Source of the DNA: Bacteroides caecimuris
GTDB taxonomy: Bacteria > Bacteroidota > Bacteroidia > Bacteroidales > Bacteroidaceae
Reading direction: 5' to 3'
NCBI RefSeq assembly: GCF_001688725.2
Contig: NZ_CP015401.2
Coordinates: 3,976,001-4,040,000 of the forward strand
DNA length: 64,000 nucleotides
The translations under genes were made by a program, and so were the position numbers. How positions within the stretch are numbered: position 1 is the first letter of the stretch; each line of letters starts with the position of its first letter. Below are positions 18,171 through 25,742 of the stretch, in pieces. A model generated the notes under the pieces. That model was not told the DNA's origin and searched no databases. It saw only the letters and a list, made by a program, of their open reading frames with translations.

Positions 18171-21100
18171 ATGCAAAACAAAGGATTTGTAAAGGTTTTT
18201 GCGGTATTACTCACGCTGGTATGCGTGTTCTACCTCTCCTTCTCCTTCGTAACACGCCATTATACCAACAAGGCGAAAGAAATTGCGAACGGCGACCCGA
18301 AAGTGGAACAAGACTACCTCGACTCTCTCTCTAACGAGAAAGTAATGCTGTGGAACTGGACACTGAAACAATGTCGTGAGATGGAGATTAGTTTAGGTTT
18401 GGACCTGAAGGGTGGTATGAACGTTATCCTCGAAGTTTCCGTACCTGATGTTATCAAAGCATTGGCAGACAACAAGCCTGACGAAGCTTTCAACAACGCA
18501 TTGGCAACAGCTGCAAAACAAGCAGTCAACAGTCAGGATGATGTTATCACCCTGTTCATCAGAGAATACCACAAAATTGCTCCGGACGCAAAACTTTCCG
18601 AACTTTTCGCAACACAACAGTTGAAAGATAAAGTTAACCAGAAATCATCAGATGCAGAAGTTGAAAAAGTGTTGAGAGCAGAAGTAAAAGCTGCTGTTGA
18701 AAACTCATTCAACGTTCTTCGTACCCGTATCGACCGTTTTGGTGTCGTTCAACCGAACATCCAGAGCCTGGAAGACAAAATGGGACGTATCATGGTGGAA
18801 CTTCCGGGTATCAAAGAGCCGGAACGTGTGAGAAAACTTCTCCAAGGTTCTGCCAATCTGGAATTCTGGGAAACCTATACAGCTAGAGAAATCCTTCCTG
18901 CCATGCAATCTGCAGACGCTAAATTGCGTGGTATTTTAGCAGAAGAAACAACAGCTGATACAGATACTATTGAAGCAGCCCTTACCGAAGCTACTCCGGT
19001 TGAGGAAAAAGCTGTAAGCGCTGCCGACAGCCTTGCAGCCGCCTTGAAAGGTGATGCAGCCGCTGAAGACAAAGCAGCCGTCAACATGGAAGAAATCAAA
19101 AAGCAATATCCTCTGTTGTCAATGCTTCAGTTGAATTCCAGCGGACAGGGTCCTGTTATTGGTTATGCTAACTACAAAGATACTGCTGACATCAACAAAT
19201 ATCTGGCTATGCCGGAAATCAAAGCAGAACTTCCCAAAGACCTTCGTCTGAAATGGGGTGTTTCTCCTTCCGAATTCGACAAGAAAGGCCAAACTTTCGA
19301 ATTATATGCTATTAAATCTACTGAGCGTAATGGTAAAGCTCCGTTGGAAGGTGACGTAGTAACTGATGCAAAAGACGAATTCGACCAATACAGCAAACCG
19401 GCTGTAAGCATGACAATGAACTCTGACGGTGCACGCCGCTGGGCTCAGTTGACCAAGCAGAACATTGGCCGTTCCATTGCTATCGTTCTTGATAACTATG
19501 TATATTCTGCACCGAACGTAAACTCTGAGATTACAGGCGGACGTTCACAGATTACAGGTCACTTCACACCGGAACAAGCTAAGGACTTAGCTAACGTATT
19601 GAAATCAGGTAAGATGCCGGCTCCGGCTCACATCGTACAGGAAGATATCGTTGGTCCGTCACTGGGTCAGGAATCTATCAACGCAGGTATTTTCTCATTC
19701 GTTGTAGCGCTGATTCTGTTGATGATTTACATGTGCTCTATGTACGGCTTCATCCCAGGCATGGTTGCCAACTGCGCATTAATCCTCAACTTCTTCTTCA
19801 CGCTGGGTATTCTTTCGTCCTTCCAGGCCGCACTGACAATGTCCGGTATTGCCGGTATGGTGTTGTCACTGGGTATGGCAGTGGATGCAAACGTACTTAT
19901 CTATGAACGTACAAAAGAAGAGCTTCGTGCAGGCAAAGGAGTGAAGAAAGCACTTGCCGACGGTTATTCCAATGCATTCTCGGCTATCTTCGACTCTAAC
20001 TTGACGTCTATCATTACAGGTATCATCCTGTTCAACTTCGGTACCGGTCCGATTCGTGGTTTTGCTACGACGCTGATTATCGGTATCCTTGTGTCCTTCT
20101 TTACTGCCGTGTTCATCACTCGCATCGTTTACGAACACTTCATGAATAAAGACAAGTGGTTGAACCTGACATTTACGACCAAGATTTCAAAGAACCTGAT
20201 GGCCAATACACATTTCGACTTCATGGGAACCAACAAGAAATCCATGATTATCGTAAGTGCCATCATCATCGTTTGTATCGGTTCGTTCGCTATCCGCGGT
20301 TTAAGCCAGAGTATCGACTTCACCGGTGGACGTAACTTTAAGGTACAATTTGAGAATCCTGTAGAACCGGAACAAGTTCGTGAATTGATCTCTAGCAAAT
20401 TTGGCGACGCTAACGTCAGCGTTATTGCTATCGGTACAGACAAAAAGACCGTACGTATCAGTACAAACTACCGTATCGAAGATGAAGGCAACAATGTAGA
20501 TTCTGAAATCGAATCATATCTATATGAAACCTTGAAGCCAGTATTGACTCAGAACATCACATTGGAAACTTTCATCGACCGTGACAATCACACAGGTGGT
20601 AGTATCGTAAGCTCACAGAAAGTAGGTCCGAGTATCGCAGATGACATCAAGACAGGCGCTATCTACTCTGTAGTTCTGGCATTGATCGCCATCGGTTTGT
20701 ATATCTTGATCCGTTTCCGCAACATTGCTTATAGTGTAGGCTCTATTGTAGCGCTGACAAGTGATACCATTATGATTATCGGTGCTTACTCCTTATTCTG
20801 GGGTATCTTGCCGTTCTCATTGGAAATTGACCAGACATTTATTGGTGCTATCCTGACAGCTATCGGTTACTCTATTAATGATAAGGTGGTAATCTTCGAC
20901 CGTGTACGTGAGTTCTTCGGCTTATATCCGAAACGCGACAAACGTATGTTGTTCAATGACTCTCTGAACACAACGCTGGCTCGTACCATCAATACATCAT
21001 TAAGTACATTGATCGTATTGCTGTGTATTTTCATCCTTGGTGGTGATTCAATCCGTAGCTTTGCATTCGCAATGATCCTGGGTGTTGTTATCGGTACATT

Positions 21101-21182
21101 ATCTTCACTGTTTATTGCATCTCCGATTGCATACAACATGATGAAGAACAAAAAAGTCGTAGCAGCAACTACGGAAGAATAA
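18171..21182 (+). CDS. secDF: SecDF fused protein-export membrane protein
   Basis: This 1003-residue protein joins SecD and SecF in one chain, as is normal in Bacteroidetes. The N-terminal TM helix is followed by the periplasmic P1 domain (GLDLKGGMNVILE, RIDRFGVVQPNIQ), an Ala/Glu-rich insert near residues 250-300, then the SecD membrane bundle with the GMAVDANVLIYER motif used in proton coupling. The SecF half begins near residue 680 (FDFMG...SIDFTGGRNF) and has the matching motif GYSINDKVVIFDRVRE. It assists SecYEG by pulling exported proteins with the proton-motive force. It is the last host gene before the prophage. Confidence 0.96.
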   Translation: MQNKGFVKVFAVLLTLVCVFYLSFSFVTRHYTNKAKEIANGDPKVEQDYLDSLSNEKVMLWNWTLKQCREMEISLGLDLKGGMNVILEVSVPDVIKALADNKPDEAFNNALATAAKQAVNSQDDVITLFIREYHKIAPDAKLSELFATQQLKDKVNQKSSDAEVEKVLRAEVKAAVENSFNVLRTRIDRFGVVQPNIQSLEDKMGRIMVELPGIKEPERVRKLLQGSANLEFWETYTAREILPAMQSADAKLRGILAEETTADTDTIEAALTEATPVEEKAVSAADSLAAALKGDAAAEDKAAVNMEEIKKQYPLLSMLQLNSSGQGPVIGYANYKDTADINKYLAMPEIKAELPKDLRLKWGVSPSEFDKKGQTFELYAIKSTERNGKAPLEGDVVTDAKDEFDQYSKPAVSMTMNSDGARRWAQLTKQNIGRSIAIVLDNYVYSAPNVNSEITGGRSQITGHFTPEQAKDLANVLKSGKMPAPAHIVQEDIVGPSLGQESINAGIFSFVVALILLMIYMCSMYGFIPGMVANCALILNFFFTLGILSSFQAALTMSGIAGMVLSLGMAVDANVLIYERTKEELRAGKGVKKALADGYSNAFSAIFDSNLTSIITGIILFNFGTGPIRGFATTLIIGILVSFFTAVFITRIVYEHFMNKDKWLNLTFTTKISKNLMANTHFDFMGTNKKSMIIVSAIIIVCIGSFAIRGLSQSIDFTGGRNFKVQFENPVEPEQVRELISSKFGDANVSVIAIGTDKKTVRISTNYRIEDEGNNVDSEIESYLYETLKPVLTQNITLETFIDRDNHTGGSIVSSQKVGPSIADDIKTGAIYSVVLALIAIGLYILIRFRNIAYSVGSIVALTSDTIMIIGAYSLFWGILPFSLEIDQTFIGAILTAIGYSINDKVVIFDRVREFFGLYPKRDKRMLFNDSLNTTLARTINTSLSTLIVLLCIFILGGDSIRSFAFAMILGVVIGTLSSLFIASPIAYNMMKNKKVVAATTEE

Positions 21183-21198
21183 TAAATTCCAGAAATAG

Positions 21199-21234
21199 AA
21201 AAAGCCTCTTCCGAACATTCGGTAGAGGCTTTTT
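21199..21234 (+). terminator. strong intrinsic terminator after secDF
   Basis: AAAAAGCCTCT (21199-21209) pairs with AGAGGCTTTTT (21224-21234), with an inner CCGA/TCGG pairing; it lies 16 bases after the secDF stop and ends in T residues. Confidence 0.85.
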
Positions 21235-21361
21235 CTATTGATTATTAAAACAAATAGAAGCTATAAGACGTTCATCTTAAAAGAAGCCATTGTAAAACTT
21301 AAAACTTGATACAGTATGAAAGCCTACAACACAACTTCTTCCCATAGATTCTTCTTTGTAG

Positions 21362-21407
21362 TAGCCCCGAGGGGAATCGAACCCCTATCTAAAGTTTAGG
21401 AAACTTC
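21362..21407 (-). other. 3' fragment of tRNA-Arg(CCU): prophage left attachment site
   Basis: On the minus strand this contains an anticodon stem-loop with anticodon CCU (complement at 21398-21400), a T arm (AGGGG TTCGATT CCCCT) and the 3' acceptor strand CGGGGCT plus discriminator A. The matching 5' acceptor strand (AGCCCCG) and D arm are absent on the right, where unrelated sequence starts. This is the footprint left when an element integrates into the 3' half of a tRNA gene: the 5' half, joined to the element's own copy of this segment, should lie at the far end beyond 64000. Confidence 0.8.
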
Positions 21408-21590
21408 TAATCCAACTTTGAGTATCAGTCACTTGCGAGACTATTTCAATTTTTCGTAGAACTATAGTAGAACTTTTGCATTTTTGTTGAATACCCCTGC
21501 CTCTCCAAAAGAAGAATACAGGGGTACAATGCAACACCGATTTTCAGAATCGGTACTGCAAAGATATGACTTTTATTTCAAAGGACAAAG
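21408..21590. other. non-coding prophage end with stem-loops
   Basis: No gene is seen between the tRNA fragment and the lysis cassette terminator. Two hairpins are present: TACCCCTG/CAGGGGTA (21492-21499 with 21519-21526) and ACCGATT/AATCGGT (21536-21542 with 21548-21554). They may be integrase or excisionase arm sites or transcription insulators at the prophage boundary; that is inference from position. Confidence 0.45.
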
Positions 21591-21622
21591 AAAAACCGGG
21601 CGCACTTCACAGCGAACCCGGC
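21591..21622 (-). terminator. intrinsic terminator of the leftward lysis operon
   Basis: On the minus strand CCGGG-tt-CGC pairs with GCG-CCCGG (8 base pairs with a two-base bulge), followed by TTTTT. It lies about 37 bases after the stop of the last prophage gene and ends the leftward transcript before the attachment site. Confidence 0.75.
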
Positions 21623-21658
21623 TCAGAACAAAAGTTCTACTCTATTACTAACACCTAA

Positions 21659-22276
21659 TCATTTCTTTTTCCGTTTCTTCAATTCTATATATTCCGAATA
21701 CACTATTTTGGTATGGGGATTGCTACTTACAACTTCTTGCCTAATAGCCTTTGTTCCCCATCGGAAAAACAACCATTGCTTAGGCACTCTATGCACTACT
21801 TGAAATAGGGTATCTACAGATTGTATGCGTAAATCCAGTTTCTTATCGGGCATGATTAAGCCATCAACATTTATCCACGGGTCTTTCCATCGTATTGCTT
21901 GGACTTTAAGATAGGATGTATCACGGTATATAATGCTATCCTTAACTATGGTTTGTACCTCCACCTCCGTTTTTGTTGCATTCGTGGAAGCCGCTTGTAA
22001 CCTCTTTACTTTCAAGTCAAGTTCCTTAACGGTATTCGTCAAGTCGGCACAATGCTTTTCCACCTCAGACTTGGATAAAGTCAATGCCTGTACAGAAGCA
22101 GCGGATTTTCCGGATTCTGTTTGGTAAAATTTAATTTTCTCCAACAAGGCGGTTTGGTTGCCATCCAATCTTTCCTTTTCTGATTTCAACTTGGAACAAT
22201 AAGCCCATAGCCCAAAGGTAACCGCCATCAAAAGCCCACAGAGGGCGATTAATATCAAAAACGCTTTATTTCTCAT
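21659..22276 (-). CDS. membrane-anchored coiled-coil protein, spanin-like lysis candidate
   Basis: This 205-residue protein has one N-terminal TM helix (FLILIALCGLLMAVTFGLWAY) and then a long coiled coil to about residue 110 (KLKSEKERLDGNQTALLEKI and VKELDLKVKRL), followed by a beta-rich domain and a basic KKRKKK tail. It lies directly downstream of the amidase and overlaps it by 11 bases. The position after the endolysin and the TM-plus-coiled-coil design match Rz-type inner-membrane spanins, but no outer-membrane partner gene is evident, so the role is inferred. Confidence 0.5.
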   Translation of the reverse strand: MRNKAFLILIALCGLLMAVTFGLWAYCSKLKSEKERLDGNQTALLEKIKFYQTESGKSAASVQALTLSKSEVEKHCADLTNTVKELDLKVKRLQAASTNATKTEVEVQTIVKDSIIYRDTSYLKVQAIRWKDPWINVDGLIMPDKKLDLRIQSVDTLFQVVHRVPKQWLFFRWGTKAIRQEVVSSNPHTKIVYSEYIELKKRKKK

Positions 22277-22862
22277 ATTCCTTGATGTATTGGATTATAC
22301 CCTCTACGTGGGTGTTCACAATGTTTTGTTTCCCCTCCATAGATGTAAGGTAAGCAATATCTTCCTTGTTATCCATGAAGAAATTTTCCGTCAATACAGC
22401 CGGGCATTTCGTCTTGGAAAGGATGTAAAAATTTTCCTCCCAATCCGGGTCGCCATCCGAATAGTCACGCCTAATCTTTTGCCCGGTAATAAAGCAAGCG
22501 GCAGCATCATACATTCGGTTTGCCAGTTCGTCAGCTTTCGTTTTGCCCTTAGTGGTATAGGCAGACCATCCACGGGCATTCATCCATTCGCCATTCCCGG
22601 CAGCATTGCAGTGGATGGAAACAAGCAACACGTTATTAGCTCCATATCGGGCGCAAATCTCGTTCACACGCCTTGCACGTTCAGCCAAAGGCACGTCCAA
22701 GTTCTCCTTAACAATGCGTTCCGCTACATAGCCACGTTTAGCCAGTTCACGCACGACTTCATCCGCAATTTCTCTTGTATAGGCATACTCCCTGAAAGTT
22801 CCATCCGGGCTGCGTTTACCCGGTGTATTTTCTCCATGCCCATTGTCTATAAGTATCTTCAT
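22266..22862 (-). CDS. N-acetylmuramoyl-L-alanine amidase (Amidase_3), endolysin
   Basis: This 198-residue zinc amidase cuts the bond between muramic acid and L-alanine in peptidoglycan and is the likely endolysin. Zinc ligands are H9 (DNGHGEN), E25 (REYAYTREIA) and H84 (SIHCNAA); the catalytic Glu is E159 (AVLTENFFMDN). There is no signal peptide or cell-wall-binding domain, so release would need a holin. It overlaps the upstream TM-protein gene by 4 bases and the downstream coiled-coil gene by 11, forming a compact lysis cassette. Confidence 0.9.
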   Translation of the reverse strand: MKILIDNGHGENTPGKRSPDGTFREYAYTREIADEVVRELAKRGYVAERIVKENLDVPLAERARRVNEICARYGANNVLLVSIHCNAAGNGEWMNARGWSAYTTKGKTKADELANRMYDAAACFITGQKIRRDYSDGDPDWEENFYILSKTKCPAVLTENFFMDNKEDIAYLTSMEGKQNIVNTHVEGIIQYIKEYEK

Positions 22863-23458
22863 TCTTGATTCAATTTATGGTAAAAATCTATTTTAATTCT
22901 GTCATATACCATTTGTACATTGGTATAAGCTCTGCCATTGTTCACCGTTTCCGCATAAACCTCTGACAACACACATTGCTCTACCCATTCAATCCATTCG
23001 GGCGAAGTGTAGCTTGACAATCGTTTCCCTCGATACGAATGTGCATCAAATCGGCTGTTTCTGTCCTCGTGCATATTCATAATCAAGGTGTGTACTTTCG
23101 CTTTCGTGGCTTCACGGTCTGCGATGTGGTTTTCTTCACGCACTTTCTTTATTATACGGCAAACCCTCTCAACGGCAAGGTCAAAGTAAATGCTTGATAT
23201 GTTTTTTATCCGCAACTGCGTTTCGGGTCTTAACCCCTCTGCAATGTCAGTGAGCATATCATTTTGGGTTTTGGTTTCCGTCAGAAGTTCGGCTACCATA
23301 GACTGATTGCTTTTAATCATGTCGTTAATGATAGACTTGAACCACTTGAAACAAGCTACCATAAGTGCAGCCGCCAAACAGAGAAACACAGCGCACACTA
23401 TCACCATAAAGCCAAAATCGCTTATGCCTTGTGCTACTTTCAAACTTTCTTCCATCAT
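22859..23458 (-). CDS. TM protein of the lysis cassette, holin candidate
   Basis: This 199-residue protein has a strong N-terminal TM segment (FGFMVIVCAVFLCLAAALMVACF) followed by a soluble helical region of about 160 residues rich in charged residues. It overlaps both the amidase (4 bases) and the upstream gene (4 bases). The position suggests a holin-like or lysis-regulating role, but one TM and a long soluble tail are not typical for a holin, so I give this as a candidate only. Confidence 0.5.
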   Translation of the reverse strand: MMEESLKVAQGISDFGFMVIVCAVFLCLAAALMVACFKWFKSIINDMIKSNQSMVAELLTETKTQNDMLTDIAEGLRPETQLRIKNISSIYFDLAVERVCRIIKKVREENHIADREATKAKVHTLIMNMHEDRNSRFDAHSYRGKRLSSYTSPEWIEWVEQCVLSEVYAETVNNGRAYTNVQMVYDRIKIDFYHKLNQE

Positions 23459-23835
23459 CGGTTTTTCTTATACTTGTTTCGCTTGTAATACTCAAAGTTA
23501 TCCCTATCCTCCTGCGTGATTGGAGTATTCGGTGGAAAGAACTTAAACCCGTACATCGTTCCATAGCGTACCACTTTGATTACGGCACGAAATGGATATT
23601 TGCGCTTCGGGTCTAAAACAACATCTTTCAACTTCTTACTATCAGTATAGAAAGCGGATGCACCGATACCCTCGCCATAGGCGATTAGTGTTCTCGTTCC
23701 GTTCTCTGTCTGTCTTTCCTTACATCCCGTAAACACCGTGACCTCATTAATCACGGCATCTACTGAGGTGTATTCACAATCGAAAATATCTTCATTCAAG
23801 GATTCTGTTTCCTCAAAGTCCATTACCTCGTTCAT
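23455..23835 (-). CDS. hypothetical protein between DGR and lysis cassette
   Basis: This 126-residue protein is not recognised. It starts with an acidic segment (MNEVMDFEETESLNEDIFD), continues with what looks like an all-beta domain (VDAVINEVTVFTG...LIAYGEGIGASAFYT...YPFRAVIKVVRYG) and ends in a basic tail (YYKRNKYKKNR). The strand pattern and basic tail would fit a nucleic-acid-binding fold, but this is a guess. It overlaps neighbours on both sides by 4 bases and would be co-translated with the reverse transcriptase downstream region and the lysis genes. Confidence 0.7.
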   Translation of the reverse strand: MNEVMDFEETESLNEDIFDCEYTSVDAVINEVTVFTGCKERQTENGTRTLIAYGEGIGASAFYTDSKKLKDVVLDPKRKYPFRAVIKVVRYGTMYGFKFFPPNTPITQEDRDNFEYYKRNKYKKNR

Positions 23836-24260
23836 AAGTCCATCGGTATATTATAGGTTTCACAATCGGCATCCACCATTTCACGGATAGCCAAACGGTC
23901 TTTCAAAAAGTTCTCATAGGGGGATTTCGCACTTTCGGCAAGCAATCCCAGCATGGCAGACTGATATTCGTTTACCAGCTTACTTTCTGTCTTAGCCGGG
24001 TATCTTGCAGTAAGCAACGTGCTGAAAATATTATCAGCCGTTTTTGGATATTCCACCCTCACGCTGTCATATTGGAACATCGTGCCTGTGGCACGTTCCG
24101 CATCAGTCGTAATCTCAATGCCACCCTCTTTGTCTGCAATAACCTTAACCTCTTTGATGTTATGGTTATAAAGGAACGTTCCCTGCCCGTTATTAAGAGA
24201 ATCTATCACCTCCGGCTTAGTCTTAGCCAGCAGCCCTGTAGTCAAAACATTTGCTTCCAT
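23832..24260 (-). CDS. hypothetical protein overlapping the reverse transcriptase gene
   Basis: This 142-residue protein of unknown function starts 38 bases inside the end of the reverse transcriptase gene in another frame, so its translation is probably coupled to RT. The N-terminal half looks beta-rich (GTFLYNHNIKEVKVIADKEG), the C-terminal half helical (LVNEYQSAMLGLLAESAKS). It has no resemblance that I can see to Avd four-helix-bundle proteins. The tight coupling to RT makes it worth testing as a DGR accessory, although it may simply be a virion or lysis-linked protein. Confidence 0.7.
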   Translation of the reverse strand: MEANVLTTGLLAKTKPEVIDSLNNGQGTFLYNHNIKEVKVIADKEGGIEITTDAERATGTMFQYDSVRVEYPKTADNIFSTLLTARYPAKTESKLVNEYQSAMLGLLAESAKSPYENFLKDRLAIREMVDADCETYNIPMDL

Positions 24261-25410
24261 CGTTCAAACAATTATTAAAAATGAATTTACTGTGTTCCTC
24301 CGAGCATCTGATTATCCAGCCATATTCAGATGGGAAGAAGTGTTTAATATCCGTTTCATCTTTGATTTCGTATTTATTGATGGTGCGGTGGAATTTCTTA
24401 TAAAACCTTTTCAGAATACCGCTTCTTAGCAATATGCCGTAATGGTTTTGTTTGAATCCCACATAATCAATGCTACGAGCATCAACCGGGAATATCTGCC
24501 AGTTGCTTTTAATCTCTACTTTCAATTCGCCACCCAAGTAAAGCCCCATCATGTCGAGTACGAAATGCAGTGCCTCTTTGTCAGCGCATAGTATCACCAT
24601 ATCATCCATATAGCGATAGTAGTAGATTTTCACCCCAAAACGCTTCATCACTATCTTAGCCAGTTCTTCTTTAACCCAATGGTCGAAATATGCTAAATAG
24701 AGATTAGCCAAATATTGACTTGTGAAATTGCCTATTGGCAGCCCCTTGTCTTTACCGTTACTATCTATTATCTTATCCAACAGCCTTAACAGTTGTTCAT
24801 CCGCTATAGTGTAGCGGATTATCCTTTTCAATGCTGCGTGGTCTATGTTATCATAGAACTTCTTGATGTCAATCTTCAAACAGAACCTTGTACCTTTTCT
24901 GTCTATGATTAAAGCCGTATGCACATCCTCCATACATTTATGAATACCACGCCCTTTGATACAAGCGTATGTATTCGCAATGAAGAAGTTAGTCCAGTAA
25001 CGCCCCAACACATTGATAATGCAATGGTGTACTATCCTGTCCGGGAAGAACGGGGCAATCATAATCACCCTTTCTTTCGGCTCATATATAACCTTAATCC
25101 GATATTCACCGGGGGTATAAGTTTCATTGCGCAAGTCCCAGTACAAGCTATCCAAATTCTCCAAAATGTTCTCATTGAACTTGGATATTTCGGTACGCTC
25201 TCCTTTGCCTTGCTGTGCCTTATATTGCGCCCGTATGAGGTTGGAGCATTCATATATCAGGTGATAAACATTCTTAATTTTCTTAGCTTGGGAAATGAAT
25301 ATCTTTCCTGTATCACCGACATATAAACCGCAATCCTCAAAATCCGAGTATTGATTAAAGCAGGTATCAGCCGTATAACATAACCCGTATTCAGTCTTTA
25401 CTACACCCAT
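24223..25410 (-). CDS. DGR reverse transcriptase
   Basis: This 395-residue reverse transcriptase belongs to the diversity-generating retroelement class. It has the catalytic YMDD box (267-270), an upstream Asp in LKIDIKKFYDNID (D181), and GLPIGNFTSQYLANLYL (223-239), the DGR/group II-type motif 4. There is no maturase or endonuclease domain, which separates it from group II intron proteins. In context it follows the template repeat by about 137 bases and the variable gene by about 330, all on the same strand, the standard target-TR-RT order. It would copy the TR transcript with errors at adenines to renew the VR of the receptor-binding protein. Confidence 0.95.
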   Translation of the reverse strand: MGVVKTEYGLCYTADTCFNQYSDFEDCGLYVGDTGKIFISQAKKIKNVYHLIYECSNLIRAQYKAQQGKGERTEISKFNENILENLDSLYWDLRNETYTPGEYRIKVIYEPKERVIMIAPFFPDRIVHHCIINVLGRYWTNFFIANTYACIKGRGIHKCMEDVHTALIIDRKGTRFCLKIDIKKFYDNIDHAALKRIIRYTIADEQLLRLLDKIIDSNGKDKGLPIGNFTSQYLANLYLAYFDHWVKEELAKIVMKRFGVKIYYYRYMDDMVILCADKEALHFVLDMMGLYLGGELKVEIKSNWQIFPVDARSIDYVGFKQNHYGILLRSGILKRFYKKFHRTINKYEIKDETDIKHFFPSEYGWIIRCSEEHSKFIFNNCLNDGSKCFDYRAAG

Positions 25411-25546
25411 TTGTGCCGTTGTTCTAAAACAGAGCTTTCAATTACTTACTTGCACCGTCCTAATCCATATTATTTTACCAACTATCAGACGTGCCGATAG
25501 TCCCTGTGAGGTAAGGGCGTGGCAGCAACAGTTATAAGTTGAAACC

Positions 25547-25661
25547 ACGGTAAAAGCGGAACCCAATGTTCGCATTCGCATTCGAGGAACGATTATTCGC
25601 ATTCAGATAACCGAAACCCGCATTCGCACCATTATTCGCATTAGCAGACAAAAGGGCACCA
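25547..25661 (-). repeat. DGR template repeat (TR)
   Basis: A 115-base segment aligns without gaps to the variable repeat at 25749-25863 (offset 202). They differ at 13 positions; 12 are adenines in the TR coding (minus) strand and only one (25553) is not. Of 23 TR adenines 12 are changed, against 1 of 92 other bases. Read in the VR frame the TR is full of AAT codons (ANANNGANAG...LNANNRSSNANAN), the classic design that allows most amino acids without creating stop codons. Confidence 0.96.
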
Positions 25662-25742
25662 GCCGCCACAACCCTGTTATGTTTTTATTTTTTTCAATCC
25701 AACGCCATTTTCGTTGCTCCGTTCACCGAGTTTTGCAGTCCG

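Noticed and set aside
1..21360. Host section as part of the mobile element
   Set aside because: It contains housekeeping genes (topA, argS, secDF, HU) with typical Bacteroides promoters, and the tRNA fragment marks a clear boundary on its right.
21526..21540. A 15-base sequence (ACAATGCAACACCGA) shared with 47311-47325
   Set aside because: Both copies follow a hairpin, but a few 15-base matches are expected by chance in 64 kb on two strands, and one copy includes a start codon. I found no further support.
22290..22868. A 192-residue plus-strand frame opposite the amidase
   Set aside because: The amidase on the minus strand has all catalytic residues and fits the cassette; the opposite frame shows no motif or promoter.
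24223..25410. RT as a group II intron protein or retron
   Set aside because: There is no maturase or endonuclease domain and no intron RNA, while a TR/VR pair with A-specific changes lies next to it, so it is a DGR.
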